Origin: JALEFZ01 sp039817415 | GTDB taxonomy: Bacteria; Bacteroidota; Bacteroidia; J057 | Reading direction: 5' to 3' | NCBI GenBank assembly: GCA_039817415.1 | Contig: JBCBVV010000006.1 | Location: forward strand, 124,001-188,000 | DNA length: 64,000 bases | Shown: positions 7,465 to 16,163 of the stretch, piece after piece | Layout of the letters: the number at the start of each line of letters is the position of its first letter | How positions within the stretch are numbered: the stretch's first letter is position 1 | The notes under the pieces: model-generated | Told to the model about the DNA's origin: nothing | Databases searched by the model: none | Seen by the model: the letters and a program-made list of their open reading frames with translations, nothing else | Position numbers and translations under genes: made by a program

Positions 7465-8833
7465 ATGATTGTGCCATTCTTGCTTCTTGTATCCCATCTA
7501 ATATCCATGGCATCAATTCTGACACCGTAGGATGAGCTAAGACCACTTGTCTATAGTTTCTACAGGGAATCTTAGAATGCATGATCGCGGCAAACATATT
7601 GATCACCTCATCACCTCCTACTCCCAAAATAGAGCCTCCCACAATCAAATCTGTCTCTGCATCTACCAATAATTTGGCAAAACCCTTGGTTTCTCCCATT
7701 TCCTTGGCCCTGCTTATACGAGCCATAGGGCGTACAGCTTTGAGAATTTTCCTTCCCGTAGCAAGGGCTTCCTTCTCCGTCAAGCCAACTCTCCCTAATG
7801 GGGGATCCGTAAACAGACCATAAACTGGATTTCTCAAGGAAAGGGTTCTTGGGCCACCAAATAGATAATCGAGTACAATCTCAGCATCATTAACGGAAGT
7901 ATGTGTAAAGGCGCCATGGCCATTGACATCTCCTACTGCAAACACCCCATCTACCTCAGTCCGACAATATTCATCCACCTGAATGAAGCCTCTTTTGTCT
8001 ACGCTTAGGCCTGCTTTTTCTGGATGAATGGTGTCGCTATTGGGAATTCTTCCTGTTGCAATCAATAAGTCGGAACCATCAATCGTTCCTTGATCAGTTT
8101 GCAGTAAGATTCGCCCTTTCTCTTGTGAAACAGCCTGTACACCCGTTTTCAAATAGACTTTGATGCCTTCATCTTCGAGAATATTCTTAATGGTATCAGC
8201 AACATCTTTATCCTCTCTAGGCATCAATTGGTTAGAGCGCTGGACCAAGGTAACCTCAGCGCCAAATCTCTTGAACACCTGCGCGAATTCGATTCCAATA
8301 TAGCCTCCACCGACAATGAGGAGATGTTGGGGAACCTCTTCCATATCTAGCAAGCGAGCGCTATCCATCCAAGGAACATTCTCTATGCCTTCCATTCTTG
8401 GGACTCTTGGCCTTGTTCCTACGTTGATGTAAATGTTCTTGGCTGTGATCTCTTCTCCCTTAACCTCCAACACTTTTTCCTTCACAAAGCTTCCTCTTCC
8501 CCGAATGAGATCAACATTTTCGGCCCCTTCCATCCATTGGGTCAAACCATTGCTTCCCCCATTTCGAATTTCGTTCATCCGTTCTCTAACGCGCCCAAAA
8601 TTTAGCTTAGGGGTCCCAATGTCGAAGCCATAGAATTCTCCTCTTTTTGCCATGTGGAAAGCCTTTGCACTGGCTACAAGCGTTTTGGTGGGCGTACAGC
8701 CATAGTTCACACAACTTCCTCCCACTTTGGCTTCTTCAATAACAGCGATAGATTCTCCAGTAGGAATCAGGCGCCCCAATAAAGTTCCAGTTGCTTGCCC
8801 GGTTCCTAAAATGATGTGGTCGTAGGTTTTCAT
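7463..8833 (-). CDS. Class I pyridine nucleotide-disulfide oxidoreductase (MerA/Lpd-like)
   Basis: 456 residues with an N-terminal FAD-binding segment and the redox-active C-V-N-Y-G-C pair (Cys41, Cys46) followed by T-P-T-K. A second nucleotide-binding motif (G-G-G-Y-I-G-I-E) is near residue 174, the late FAD motif is A-V-G-D-V-N-G, and the C-terminal active-site pair sits in H-P-T-V-S-E (His434, Glu439). There is no N-terminal heavy-metal domain and no C-terminal Cys pair, so it is not a true mercuric reductase. No lipoyl dehydrogenase complex genes are adjacent, so the disulfide substrate is open. Bacillithiol disulfide is a possibility, since YtxJ is encoded in the window. Confidence 0.85.
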   Translation of the reverse strand: MKTYDHIILGTGQATGTLLGRLIPTGESIAVIEEAKVGGSCVNYGCTPTKTLVASAKAFHMAKRGEFYGFDIGTPKLNFGRVRERMNEIRNGGSNGLTQWMEGAENVDLIRGRGSFVKEKVLEVKGEEITAKNIYINVGTRPRVPRMEGIENVPWMDSARLLDMEEVPQHLLIVGGGYIGIEFAQVFKRFGAEVTLVQRSNQLMPREDKDVADTIKNILEDEGIKVYLKTGVQAVSQEKGRILLQTDQGTIDGSDLLIATGRIPNSDTIHPEKAGLSVDKRGFIQVDEYCRTEVDGVFAVGDVNGHGAFTHTSVNDAEIVLDYLFGGPRTLSLRNPVYGLFTDPPLGRVGLTEKEALATGRKILKAVRPMARISRAKEMGETKGFAKLLVDAETDLIVGGSILGVGGDEVINMFAAIMHSKIPCRNYRQVVLAHPTVSELMPWILDGIQEARMAQS

Positions 8834-8916
8834 CTTTGAGTAGTAGATTTAGCATGTTGAGTAGAATGAACTTACGTAATTCAGGAACAGGGTGGTAACA
8901 GATAGAGAAATTCGAA

Positions 8917-9726
8917 TCAGAGTTTTCTCGCTCTATCAATGAATATCCCCAGATGAATCATCAACCAGATCAACAAGGCTGCCAACATCTTGATTTTCAA
9001 CCAATGGAATATCATGTCTCGCTTTCCAATGGGTCGGTCATACAATTCTACAAAAATCACATCTGGGTGAATTCGAATACCCTTGTCCTGCATTCTTTCT
9101 ACAATATCCCTAAAACCACCGAGTAGATTCATCTTATTGGGGACAAATCCGTAAACCAATTCCTCCTTTGCCCAGTACTCTTTCGGCTTTTCCTCCATGG
9201 GAAGAGCGCCTTCTATCACGATCACAAATACTTCTTCGCTCGCTTTTCTTTTTCTCCGCAAAGGAACGGCATGTATGGTAATCGTGGTGGTTGAATTGGT
9301 GCTGTGGTTGGTAGACCTTTTGGTGAATCGGGTGTAATTCTTCATGTCCGTTTCCCAGCCATCAAATTCGAGGATCGTCAAAGGGGGAACGTCTTCTAAA
9401 TCGGCTTCAAACTGAACCTTGACAGGTTTGATTTCCCACAGGCTGATCACATCATAGATATCTGGAGCGATTCCGATCATTAGTAAGACATTCAACACGA
9501 TGTAGACAATGATGCTGAGGCCAGAGGCAAAGTCTAATTGGTCATTCTTTCCTAACCACATCATCCCGCCTACGAATCCAATCATAGGAAGTAGAATAGG
9601 AATGATAAAGGAGGGCAATATCCAAAAGAGTATGATACCAGTGGGGAGCAATATGATCCACCCACTGAATTCAACGCCAAGTAGCTTTATACTAGCCTGT
9701 ATGAGTTCCTTAAATTTGTCTGACAT
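8917..9726 (-). CDS. Hypothetical membrane protein
   Basis: 269 residues, not assigned to a family. Hydrophobic segments are at about 20-37, 38-57 and 68-90, with another at about 245-262 near the C-terminus. Between them is a soluble stretch of roughly 150 residues containing a Ser/Thr/Asn-rich patch (about 137-150) and a basic cluster R-R-K-R-K. The topology suggests an N-terminal three-helix anchor with a domain on one face of the membrane. It stands alone, upstream of the reductase gene and divergent from the Crp/Fnr gene. Confidence 0.7.
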   Translation of the reverse strand: MSDKFKELIQASIKLLGVEFSGWIILLPTGIILFWILPSFIIPILLPMIGFVGGMMWLGKNDQLDFASGLSIIVYIVLNVLLMIGIAPDIYDVISLWEIKPVKVQFEADLEDVPPLTILEFDGWETDMKNYTRFTKRSTNHSTNSTTTITIHAVPLRRKRKASEEVFVIVIEGALPMEEKPKEYWAKEELVYGFVPNKMNLLGGFRDIVERMQDKGIRIHPDVIFVELYDRPIGKRDMIFHWLKIKMLAALLIWLMIHLGIFIDRARKL

Positions 9727-9839
9727 ACTAGTTCTTTGTTCCTTTTTGCATGGAATTAGTAATCAAGATTAGGCTATTCCTTTTTATTCAAGAAACGTAT
9801 ATGACGTAACTTAAAGCTGTCAGAAAAAGCGGAATTGAA

Positions 9840-9872
9840 TTGGACCAAAGGGGGAGAATTTTCCTACCTTTC
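9840..9872 (+). promoter_or_regulatory. Possible promoter of the Crp/Fnr gene
   Basis: TTGG at 9840-9843 is followed after 21 nt by TACCTTTC (9865-9872), one base off TAnnTTTG, about 35 nt before the ATG at 9907. Confidence 0.35.
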
Positions 9873-9906
9873 TCTTTGATCAATCCTTTGACTCAATAGC
9901 CATTGT

Positions 9907-10509
9907 ATGCAGATTGACTTTGATAACATCAAGCAGATTTATAGCCTCTCTAAAAACCTAACCTTTACTGACCTTGCCCAAGTCATGAAGGAAGTCAAAG
10001 CCCAAACCTTTATGCAAGGGGAGTACCTTTACAAGGAAGGAAGCAGAGACAGAACCATTTATTTTATTCAAAAAGGCCTGGTCAGAAATTACTTAGAGAA
10101 GGAGCAAGGCGAAGACGTTACCACATGGATAAGATGGGAGAACCAGCTTTTTACCAATATTGATGAATTGCTGTTCGAGCATCCTTCACGATATTTTGCC
10201 CAAGCAGTAGAGCCTACAAAAACACTCACAATTAATTTTGACTTGGCGCAGGAGATTGTCTCCAAGAATCCAAAATTGGAGAAGAACAGGAAATTTGTTC
10301 TAAGAGAAATCTTAAAATCCACCCTAAAGCATTCTGAATCATTCATGTTGTATTCTCCTGAAGAACGCTACCTCAACTATATCGACCAATACCCTGATAT
10401 CGTTAATCGAGTCCCTGACAAATACATTGCAGGCATATTGGGAATTACACCCGTTTCCCTTAGCAGAATCAGAAAAAGAATTGCACAGCGCGAAATGAAA
10501 GAATCCTGA
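9907..10509 (+). CDS. Crp/Fnr-family transcriptional regulator
   Basis: 200 residues. A cyclic-nucleotide-binding beta-roll spans about 25-115 (G-E-Y-L-Y-K-E-G near 38; I-Y-F-I-Q-K-G-L near 50), followed by a dimerisation helix. The C-terminal helix-turn-helix is at about 155-195 (S-P-E-E-R-Y; I-A-G-I-L-G-I-T-P-V-S-L-S-R-I-R-K). This is the common Bacteroidota Crp/Fnr form; there is no N-terminal Cys cluster for an iron-sulfur centre. Two FNR-like boxes begin 5 nt after its stop and abut the promoter of the next gene, so that gene is a plausible target. Confidence 0.88.
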   Translation: MQIDFDNIKQIYSLSKNLTFTDLAQVMKEVKAQTFMQGEYLYKEGSRDRTIYFIQKGLVRNYLEKEQGEDVTTWIRWENQLFTNIDELLFEHPSRYFAQAVEPTKTLTINFDLAQEIVSKNPKLEKNRKFVLREILKSTLKHSESFMLYSPEERYLNYIDQYPDIVNRVPDKYIAGILGITPVSLSRIRKRIAQREMKES

Positions 10510-10514
10510 CACTT

Positions 10515-10553
10515 CTTAACTTTTGTTAAGGACCATTCTTAACAAAAGTTAAG
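10515..10553. promoter_or_regulatory. Two FNR-like boxes forming a perfect inverted repeat
   Basis: CTTAACTTTTGTTAAG (10515-10530) and its exact reverse complement (10538-10553) are separated by 7 nt. Each 16-mer is itself an inverted repeat, TTAAC-N4-GTTAA, the same architecture as FNR (TTGAT-N4-ATCAA). Box centres are 23 bp apart. The second abuts the predicted -33 element at 10554, a class II activator position. It could also fold as a long hairpin, but no U-tract follows. Confidence 0.5.
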
Positions 10554-10583
10554 TTGGCCTATGGGGTATCCTACCTAGATTTG
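10554..10583 (+). promoter_or_regulatory. Predicted promoter of the lipoprotein gene at 10628
   Basis: TTGG (10554-10557), 18 nt, then TAGATTTG (10576-10583), an exact TAnnTTTG. Transcription would start near 10589, about 39 nt before the ATG. Confidence 0.6.
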
Positions 10584-10627
10584 TTTCATCAAGTTATTCA
10601 TCAAACAAATCACTTAACCAAACTTCG

Positions 10628-11350
10628 ATGATTCGTATTTCAAGCCTTATCGCGGCTCTAGCCGTGATAATAACCCTTTGTGCCCTGACTTCCTGTAATG
10701 ATCCACAAAATATGCAGGAAGATATTATCACCAATGAAGAAGCGCTGGAGGTGGTGGAAGCCTATGTAGTCCCTGCCAATGGTGGAGTAGTATCTGATGT
10801 AGAGAACATTACCCGGGAAACAGAAAGCATGACGCTTGTAGAGTTTTGCGATTCTACCTACCTCGACACCATCAATTATCAATTTGACAGGCTAAACAGA
10901 CAAGCTTCCAGCGAAATCATCTGGAATATGAATGTCAGTTGTAACAACTTTAGTATCCCTGAATCTGCAACTATGTCGGTAGCAACTAATGTAGAACTCA
11001 GTACAGCTCGCATAGTAGCCAGTGGAAATAGCACTTTTTCAGGTTCCCTTACGGGCTTGGAACTCTTGTCTACAGAAGTTACCTGGAATGGAAGCTACAT
11101 ACGGACAGGAAACTCAGATTTGACTTTTAAGAACGCTAACCGCACAGAAACTGATCTGAATCTTGCTTTGACCAATCTAGTCATAGACAAAAGCTCCTTA
11201 ACCATCATCTCTGGTTCAGGCATCTATACCTTAAACACAGTGGTCAATGGAACGGCACAAACCTTTTCAGGAACCATCACCTTCAATGGCGACCAAACGG
11301 CTACGATAGTTGTGAATGGGCAGTCCTTTACCATTGATCTGAACCCTTAA
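10628..11350 (+). CDS. Hypothetical lipoprotein, beta-rich
   Basis: 240 residues. The signal peptide ends in L-T-S-C, a good lipobox with Cys23 as the acylated residue. The mature part begins with an acidic stretch and then shows alternating hydrophobic/polar strands rich in Ser, Thr and Asn (for example S-G-N-S-T-F-S-G-S-L-T-G), suggesting a beta-sandwich or beta-solenoid. No family is recognised and no catalytic motif is seen. It lies directly downstream of a strong Bacteroidota promoter flanked by two FNR-like boxes, so it is a likely target of the Crp/Fnr regulator encoded just upstream. Confidence 0.8.
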   Translation: MIRISSLIAALAVIITLCALTSCNDPQNMQEDIITNEEALEVVEAYVVPANGGVVSDVENITRETESMTLVEFCDSTYLDTINYQFDRLNRQASSEIIWNMNVSCNNFSIPESATMSVATNVELSTARIVASGNSTFSGSLTGLELLSTEVTWNGSYIRTGNSDLTFKNANRTETDLNLALTNLVIDKSSLTIISGSGIYTLNTVVNGTAQTFSGTITFNGDQTATIVVNGQSFTIDLNP

Positions 11351-11456
11351 CTCAATCATTTTTCCTTAACCCTCACAGGCTAAAGCTACCTAACCCAATC
11401 TGAACGCTGGGCATGGTGCTTTGGCCTACATTTTACAACAAACAAACTCTTTCACC

Positions 11457-12629
11457 ATGAGCTTAGAATTGCCATATTACTTTCCCTTTATCATGAATTT
11501 TGCCAGGTATTTTTTAATGGCTGGTATCCCTTTCTTGATCTTTTATATACTTTTTCCAGAGAAATTTTCCGCCCAAAAAATTCAGGCAAGATATGTCAAA
11601 CGGAAGGAACTGATCCACGAGGTACTTCATTCATTGAAAACCATTGGAATATTTATCGCCACTGGCCTCATTGTCCTCAATACGGAATTAGGGGGATTAT
11701 CTCAAATGTATGAGAGTCTAGATGATTATCCACTTTGGTGGATTCCAATTAGTATCCTGTTAGCGATGTTTGTCTATGACACATATTTCTATTGGCTTCA
11801 TAGGGCTATGCATCATAAAAAACTATTTCGCTGGACACATTTGGTACATCACAAGTCTACCAATCCAACTCCCCTAGCCACTTATTCCTTTAATATAGCT
11901 GAAGCCTTTTTCGAGGCGATGATGGCATTAGGTGTCATTATGTTGATCCCTTTGCATACCTATTCCCTTTTGCTATTGGTGACCCTTACCTTTGCCTTCA
12001 ATGTCTACGCCCATCTTGGATATGAAGTCATGCCGCGATGGTTCCGCCATAGCTTCCTTTTTGAATGCCTGAATACCTCTGTTCACCATAACCTCCATCA
12101 CCATAAATTCAAGGGAAATTACGGGCTTTATTTCCGTTTTTGGGATAGGTTAATGGGAACTGAGCATCCTGATTATGTCAAGACCTATGACCAAATTCAA
12201 TTGAACCGTTTTGGAGAATATATCATCAAGGAAAAACGCTTTTTAAAAAGACTGTTTTTTCCATTGCTTATTCTACTTGTAACCTTTATGGGTGCGACTC
12301 CTGCAGAAGAACCTACACTATTAGGTACTTGGAGAGATGATGTGGGTGGTGGTATAGTCAAAATTTACCATCATCATGGGCTATATCATGGTAAGTTAAT
12401 TGGTTCAACTGATCCAGAGAAAGATCAGCGAGTGAAATCCATGAATTTCCTAGTCTTAGAGAATTTTAGACAAAAGGATAGTAGGAATTTTTGCTGTGGT
12501 ACCTTAGCCCACCCACGTTATTCCTTCAAAGTAGATGGGGCCATTACTTTACAAGATGCCTCCACCTTATTAATTGAGGGTAAAGTTGGCTTCATCAATC
12601 AAACCAGAATTTGGAAGAAAATTGATTAA
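11457..12629 (+). CDS. Sterol desaturase-family hydroxylase fused to a DUF2147-like domain
   Basis: 390 residues from the ATG; an in-frame TTG at 11421 is less likely. Residues 1-260 are an integral-membrane fatty acid hydroxylase/sterol desaturase with the di-iron His boxes H-R-A-M-H-H (115-120), H-L-V-H-H (128-132) and H-H-N-L-H-H-H (210-216). Residues 265-280 form a hydrophobic helix like a signal peptide, followed by a DUF2147-like domain (about 285-390) with G-T-W-R-D, V-K-I-Y and H-G-K-L motifs. DUF2147 proteins are normally separate and exported, so the helix probably carries this domain to the periplasm. The substrate may be a lipid; it is not determined by the sequence. Confidence 0.82.
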   Translation: MSLELPYYFPFIMNFARYFLMAGIPFLIFYILFPEKFSAQKIQARYVKRKELIHEVLHSLKTIGIFIATGLIVLNTELGGLSQMYESLDDYPLWWIPISILLAMFVYDTYFYWLHRAMHHKKLFRWTHLVHHKSTNPTPLATYSFNIAEAFFEAMMALGVIMLIPLHTYSLLLLVTLTFAFNVYAHLGYEVMPRWFRHSFLFECLNTSVHHNLHHHKFKGNYGLYFRFWDRLMGTEHPDYVKTYDQIQLNRFGEYIIKEKRFLKRLFFPLLILLVTFMGATPAEEPTLLGTWRDDVGGGIVKIYHHHGLYHGKLIGSTDPEKDQRVKSMNFLVLENFRQKDSRNFCCGTLAHPRYSFKVDGAITLQDASTLLIEGKVGFINQTRIWKKID

Positions 12630-12846
12630 CGAATAAAGGAGGTTACGCATCAAAGTATCAGCACCTCCTCAAACATTCACTATCCTATTTTTTGATGAGC
12701 CAGGTTATATCTACACTCCTTTTCTATTGATAGCATGACTCAGTATCCTTTGGTCATGTTCGTTCAAGGTGATAGATATGTTTGAGGAAGTAGATCTGAA
12801 TGGAGAGGCTTTTATATTGAAGGGAGAAATCTAAGGTGGTGAAACA

Positions 12847-12873
12847 AGAAAGCCCGGCATTGCCGGGCTTTCT
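12847..12873 (-). terminator. Terminator downstream of tRNA-Glu
   Basis: A 12-bp perfect stem, AGAAAGCCCGGC and GCCGGGCTTTCT, with a 3-nt loop. On the minus strand it is followed by a T-rich stretch. It lies 16 nt past the tRNA 3' end. Confidence 0.75.
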
Positions 12874-12889
12874 GTCGATTTTTGGGAAG

Positions 12890-12961
12890 CATCCCGTAGG
12901 GGAATCGAACCCCTGTTGCCAGAATGAAAATCTGGAGTCCTAACCGCTAGACGAACGGGAC
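12890..12961 (-). tRNA. tRNA-Glu (anticodon UUC)
   Basis: The minus-strand sequence folds into a complete cloverleaf. The acceptor stem GTCCCGT pairs with ACGGGAT (with a G-U closing pair), and the D arm contains AGCGGTTAG. The anticodon stem CCAGA/TCTGG encloses the 7-nt loop TTTTCAT, giving UUC. The T arm is AGGGG-TTCGATT-CCCCT, with discriminator G. The 3' CCA is not encoded. Confidence 0.95.
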
Positions 12962-12990
12962 ACGTTTGAGCGTTAGCTCAATAGTGGGCA

Positions 12991-13021
12991 CAAAAGTAAG
13001 TGCCAGAATCATTTATGTCAA
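12991..13021 (-). promoter_or_regulatory. Promoter of tRNA-Glu
   Basis: On the minus strand TTGACA (13021-13016) is followed after 17 nt by TACTTTTG (12998-12991), an exact TAnnTTTG, about 30 nt upstream of the tRNA 5' end. It is the strongest promoter match in the window. Confidence 0.75.
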
Positions 13022-13214
13022 GTAATCGAGGAATAAAATTTCAAAAATCTTATCATCGATTTTTATGAAGGAGCAGACACAACCCTTTTCAACAAAAATC
13101 CTGCAAACTTTCCCCTCTCAAATGAGATTAGTTTAAAATCTCTTAATCTGAATTGCGTTACTTGTACAACCAAGCACTGGGATAACCCGAGTTGTGGATT
13201 CAGATTACGGAAAG

Positions 13215-13228
13215 ACCTTTCGAAAGGT
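13215..13228. promoter_or_regulatory. Perfect 14-bp palindrome upstream of the TonB receptor
   Basis: ACCTTTCGAAAGGT lies 20 nt before a weak -7-like element TATATTCG (13249-13256) and 80 nt before the receptor ATG. It sits where a -33 element would be, so it is a candidate operator. The rest of the 346-nt gap 12962-13307 holds the tRNA promoter and nothing else recognised. Confidence 0.4.
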
Positions 13229-13307
13229 TACAGTTCTTAAATAAGGGCTATATTCGTAGCCCAAATTGAAGCCATACCTTATTCACTTTCCCGCCAATAC
13301 GTACCCA

Positions 13308-16151
13308 ATGAAGCATTTTTTACTCTGCATTCTATTTGTTTTCTCTCTTTTATCCACCCAAGCCCAAAATGGGATCCTTTCGGGTAGGGTAACAGATGCT
13401 GAAACCGGAGAAGCTATTTCTGGCGTAACCGTTTTTATCATTGGTACCTACAAGGGAGGCTATACTGACGCCAAGGGTAACTATACCATCAAAGGCATCA
13501 AAGGAGGCGACTACTCTGTCAAATTCTCCATCATTGGTTTTGCGGAAACAATCGTCAATGGGGTTACTATTCCTTCAAATGGAACCAAAAAACTAGATGC
13601 GGCCCTTGATCCTGCTATCAAAACGCTTGGAGAAGTTAAAATTGTAGGCCAAAAATCCCTCATTGACCTTGAGAGTGGCCAATCAAGCGTCACCATTGGA
13701 GAAGAAGACTTGGCTGAATTGAGTGCTAAAAACATACAGGAAGTGGCTGCTCTTCAGGTGGGAGTAAGTGAAAATCCTGATGGGATACAGATTCGTGGGG
13801 GGCGTGTATATGAAACAGAATACCTCATTGACGGAATCAATGCCCAAGACCCATTGGCAGGAACAGGATTTGGGGTAGATGTAAGTTCAGGAGCCGTCCA
13901 GAATGTACAAATCATAACAGGGGGTTCCGATGTAGAATATGGTTCAGGTTCTTCTGGGGTTGTAGCTACCCAAATCAAAGAAGGAAGTAAGAAATTTGAC
14001 TTCGACTTCAATTGGAGAAGAGACAACCTGAATTTCTCTACCGAGCCCCAAAGCACACAACAAGGTCTAGGATGGAATACCGATCAAGCTAGTATCTCCT
14101 TGGGAGGACCGATCTACAGAGACAAAGTTACGTTCTTCGTCAGCGGGTCGATGTTCCTTTCAGATAACTTTTATGGCCCTACTGCTGGCCAATTGCGCTC
14201 CTCTCTTTTTACCAATGATAGCATCTGGGCTCCCAGACAGGACAACCGTTGGTCCAACACCATCAAATTGACCGCTCGAATTCGTCCAGGTGTAAAATTT
14301 ACCCTGACCAATCAGCACTCCTTAAATATTAACCAATCTACCAGAACTCTTCAGATTGTAGGGAATGACGCCGTGGTAACGCCGGGTTTCCAGTTTCCCT
14401 TTAGCCTAGACCTCAATAATGGCAACACCTATACCCACCATTCAAATCTATCTGTTGCCAACTTAACTGCACTCTTAAACGAGCAATGGACCATGACTCT
14501 TTCGGGAGGAAGGCTCTTCACCAACCTAAGAGCTGATGCCAATGGCCGACCCTTCCGCTCGCAAACAGTTGACCAAATCTTTGATCCTGCTTCTATCGTT
14601 ACCGATCCTATTTCATTGTGGGACCCAGCAGGAACTTTGTTGGATGATAGTGTGGTATATGTATTTCCAGGTCCTGGTCTTGTCAATAACGGCGGGGTGG
14701 CTACCCTTTGGCATGATCACTATGTTGAGGAATACACCATCAAGCCAAAATTCTCATACCAGAGCAAAAATAAAATCCACTATGTGGAGATGGGTTGGGA
14801 ACACAAATTCCAGGAATACCAATGGATAGATGTTACACGCCCGTGGGTAGGTGCTCCCATCCAGATCAATGATACCTTAACGACTCCCTCTACTTCCTTG
14901 GGACGTTCCTCAGACTTCTGGAAGGTAAATCCTATGACAGGGGGATTCTTCGTAGCTGATGAGATCGAATACAAAGGTATCATCGCCACACTGGGTGTTC
15001 GTTTGAATTACTGGGCACCAGGTAGATTTGCAGACGAGTCTATCGAAGATCCCTTGGCACCCGTACTTGATCAGACCCGAGAAGATTATCAAAGAGAAAC
15101 CTTTGGACTGTTTGGCTACCGTTGGAAGGCAAGATTGCTTCCACGTGCAAGGGTTTCCTTCCCAGTTACAGAAAACAATGTCCTTTACTTCAACTATGGG
15201 CATAGCATGAGAATGCCTCACCCAAGGTTTGTGTATGCTGGTTTGGACCCTGTATATCAGGATCAATCCTTCCTTTCTAACCTAGGTAACCCCAACATCA
15301 ATCCTGAGGTAACAGTTTCATACGAGGTGGGCTTGAAGTCGCAATTGACCAAGGACCTCGCCTTGACCGCAACTGCCTTCTACAATGACAAGTTTGATTA
15401 CATTGTTTCCAGAAGAGTTGAGGTAAGAGATGTAACAGGTCGTTTCGTTAACAAAACCTTCTTCATCAACCAGGACTTTGCTCGAATCAGAGGATTAGAA
15501 GTTGCCCTTACTCGAAGAATTGGGAAGTGGTTCTCAGGAACGATCAGTGGTGCCTACCAAATCGCGACAGGTAAGTCTAACTCTGCCGCAGAATCTGCCT
15601 TACAGATTGTCCAACAAGGCTTTATCAACACAACCAAGGAACAATTCTTGGCTTGGGACAGACCTTTTGACTTCAAGTTTTTGTCCATCTTTACCCCGAC
15701 AGAAAACATAACACTCTTTGGCCGTTCTCTGAGAGGATTTAGAGCGACTGTTACAGCCACTTACAAGTCTGGCTTGAGGTATACACCTTATGAGTTCATT
15801 GGCAACAATGAGTCTACGGGCAGACCTGAATGGGAAAGAATCGACGACCAGCCCTTCGAAAAAGTAGGTTCGCCATGGTTCTGGGCTGATTTTAAGTTGA
15901 GCAGAGATTTCTTCATCAGCAAAAGATTCAGAGCTTCTTTGACCTTTGAATTGAAGAACTTCACTAACTATCGCTCATCTACTATTATCAATGGGGTTAC
16001 AGGAACAGCCTATCAGCTTGGAGATGACGTGCCTATGGAGGCAAGAGATCCTAGATTCCCTGATCCTCAAGACAGAGGAACCCCGCTAGATAACCCAGCG
16101 AGGTTCACCGCTCCCAGACAGATGTGGCTAGGATTCCAAATCACTTATTAG
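13308..16151 (+). CDS. TonB-dependent outer-membrane receptor with carboxypeptidase-like regulatory domain
   Basis: 947 residues from the ATG that begins a clear signal peptide (cleavage after A-Q near residue 20); a TTG at 13266 would add an unlikely leader. Residues 22-100 are the CarboxypepD_reg-like domain (S-G-R-V-T-D-A-E-T-G). The plug is at about 110-225 (I-R-G-G-R, Y-L-I-D-G-I-N, V-E-Y-G-S-G-S-S-G-V-V). The remainder is the 22-strand barrel, ending in an aromatic residue (I-T-Y) as expected for BAM substrates. There is no SusD partner nearby, so it is not a polysaccharide utilisation locus. The ligand is unknown. Confidence 0.9.
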   Translation: MKHFLLCILFVFSLLSTQAQNGILSGRVTDAETGEAISGVTVFIIGTYKGGYTDAKGNYTIKGIKGGDYSVKFSIIGFAETIVNGVTIPSNGTKKLDAALDPAIKTLGEVKIVGQKSLIDLESGQSSVTIGEEDLAELSAKNIQEVAALQVGVSENPDGIQIRGGRVYETEYLIDGINAQDPLAGTGFGVDVSSGAVQNVQIITGGSDVEYGSGSSGVVATQIKEGSKKFDFDFNWRRDNLNFSTEPQSTQQGLGWNTDQASISLGGPIYRDKVTFFVSGSMFLSDNFYGPTAGQLRSSLFTNDSIWAPRQDNRWSNTIKLTARIRPGVKFTLTNQHSLNINQSTRTLQIVGNDAVVTPGFQFPFSLDLNNGNTYTHHSNLSVANLTALLNEQWTMTLSGGRLFTNLRADANGRPFRSQTVDQIFDPASIVTDPISLWDPAGTLLDDSVVYVFPGPGLVNNGGVATLWHDHYVEEYTIKPKFSYQSKNKIHYVEMGWEHKFQEYQWIDVTRPWVGAPIQINDTLTTPSTSLGRSSDFWKVNPMTGGFFVADEIEYKGIIATLGVRLNYWAPGRFADESIEDPLAPVLDQTREDYQRETFGLFGYRWKARLLPRARVSFPVTENNVLYFNYGHSMRMPHPRFVYAGLDPVYQDQSFLSNLGNPNINPEVTVSYEVGLKSQLTKDLALTATAFYNDKFDYIVSRRVEVRDVTGRFVNKTFFINQDFARIRGLEVALTRRIGKWFSGTISGAYQIATGKSNSAAESALQIVQQGFINTTKEQFLAWDRPFDFKFLSIFTPTENITLFGRSLRGFRATVTATYKSGLRYTPYEFIGNNESTGRPEWERIDDQPFEKVGSPWFWADFKLSRDFFISKRFRASLTFELKNFTNYRSSTIINGVTGTAYQLGDDVPMEARDPRFPDPQDRGTPLDNPARFTAPRQMWLGFQITY

Positions 16152-16163
16152 GAGAATTCCTGA

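Noticed and set aside
7463..8833. Calling the flavin disulfide reductase a mercuric reductase
   Set aside because: There is no heavy-metal-associated domain, no C-terminal Cys pair and no mer genes nearby.
10515..10553. Reading the long inverted repeat as the terminator of the Crp/Fnr gene
   Set aside because: The hairpin would be strong, but no T-run follows and each arm is itself a TTAAC-N4-GTTAA dyad next to a promoter, which fits protein binding better. Kept as an alternative.
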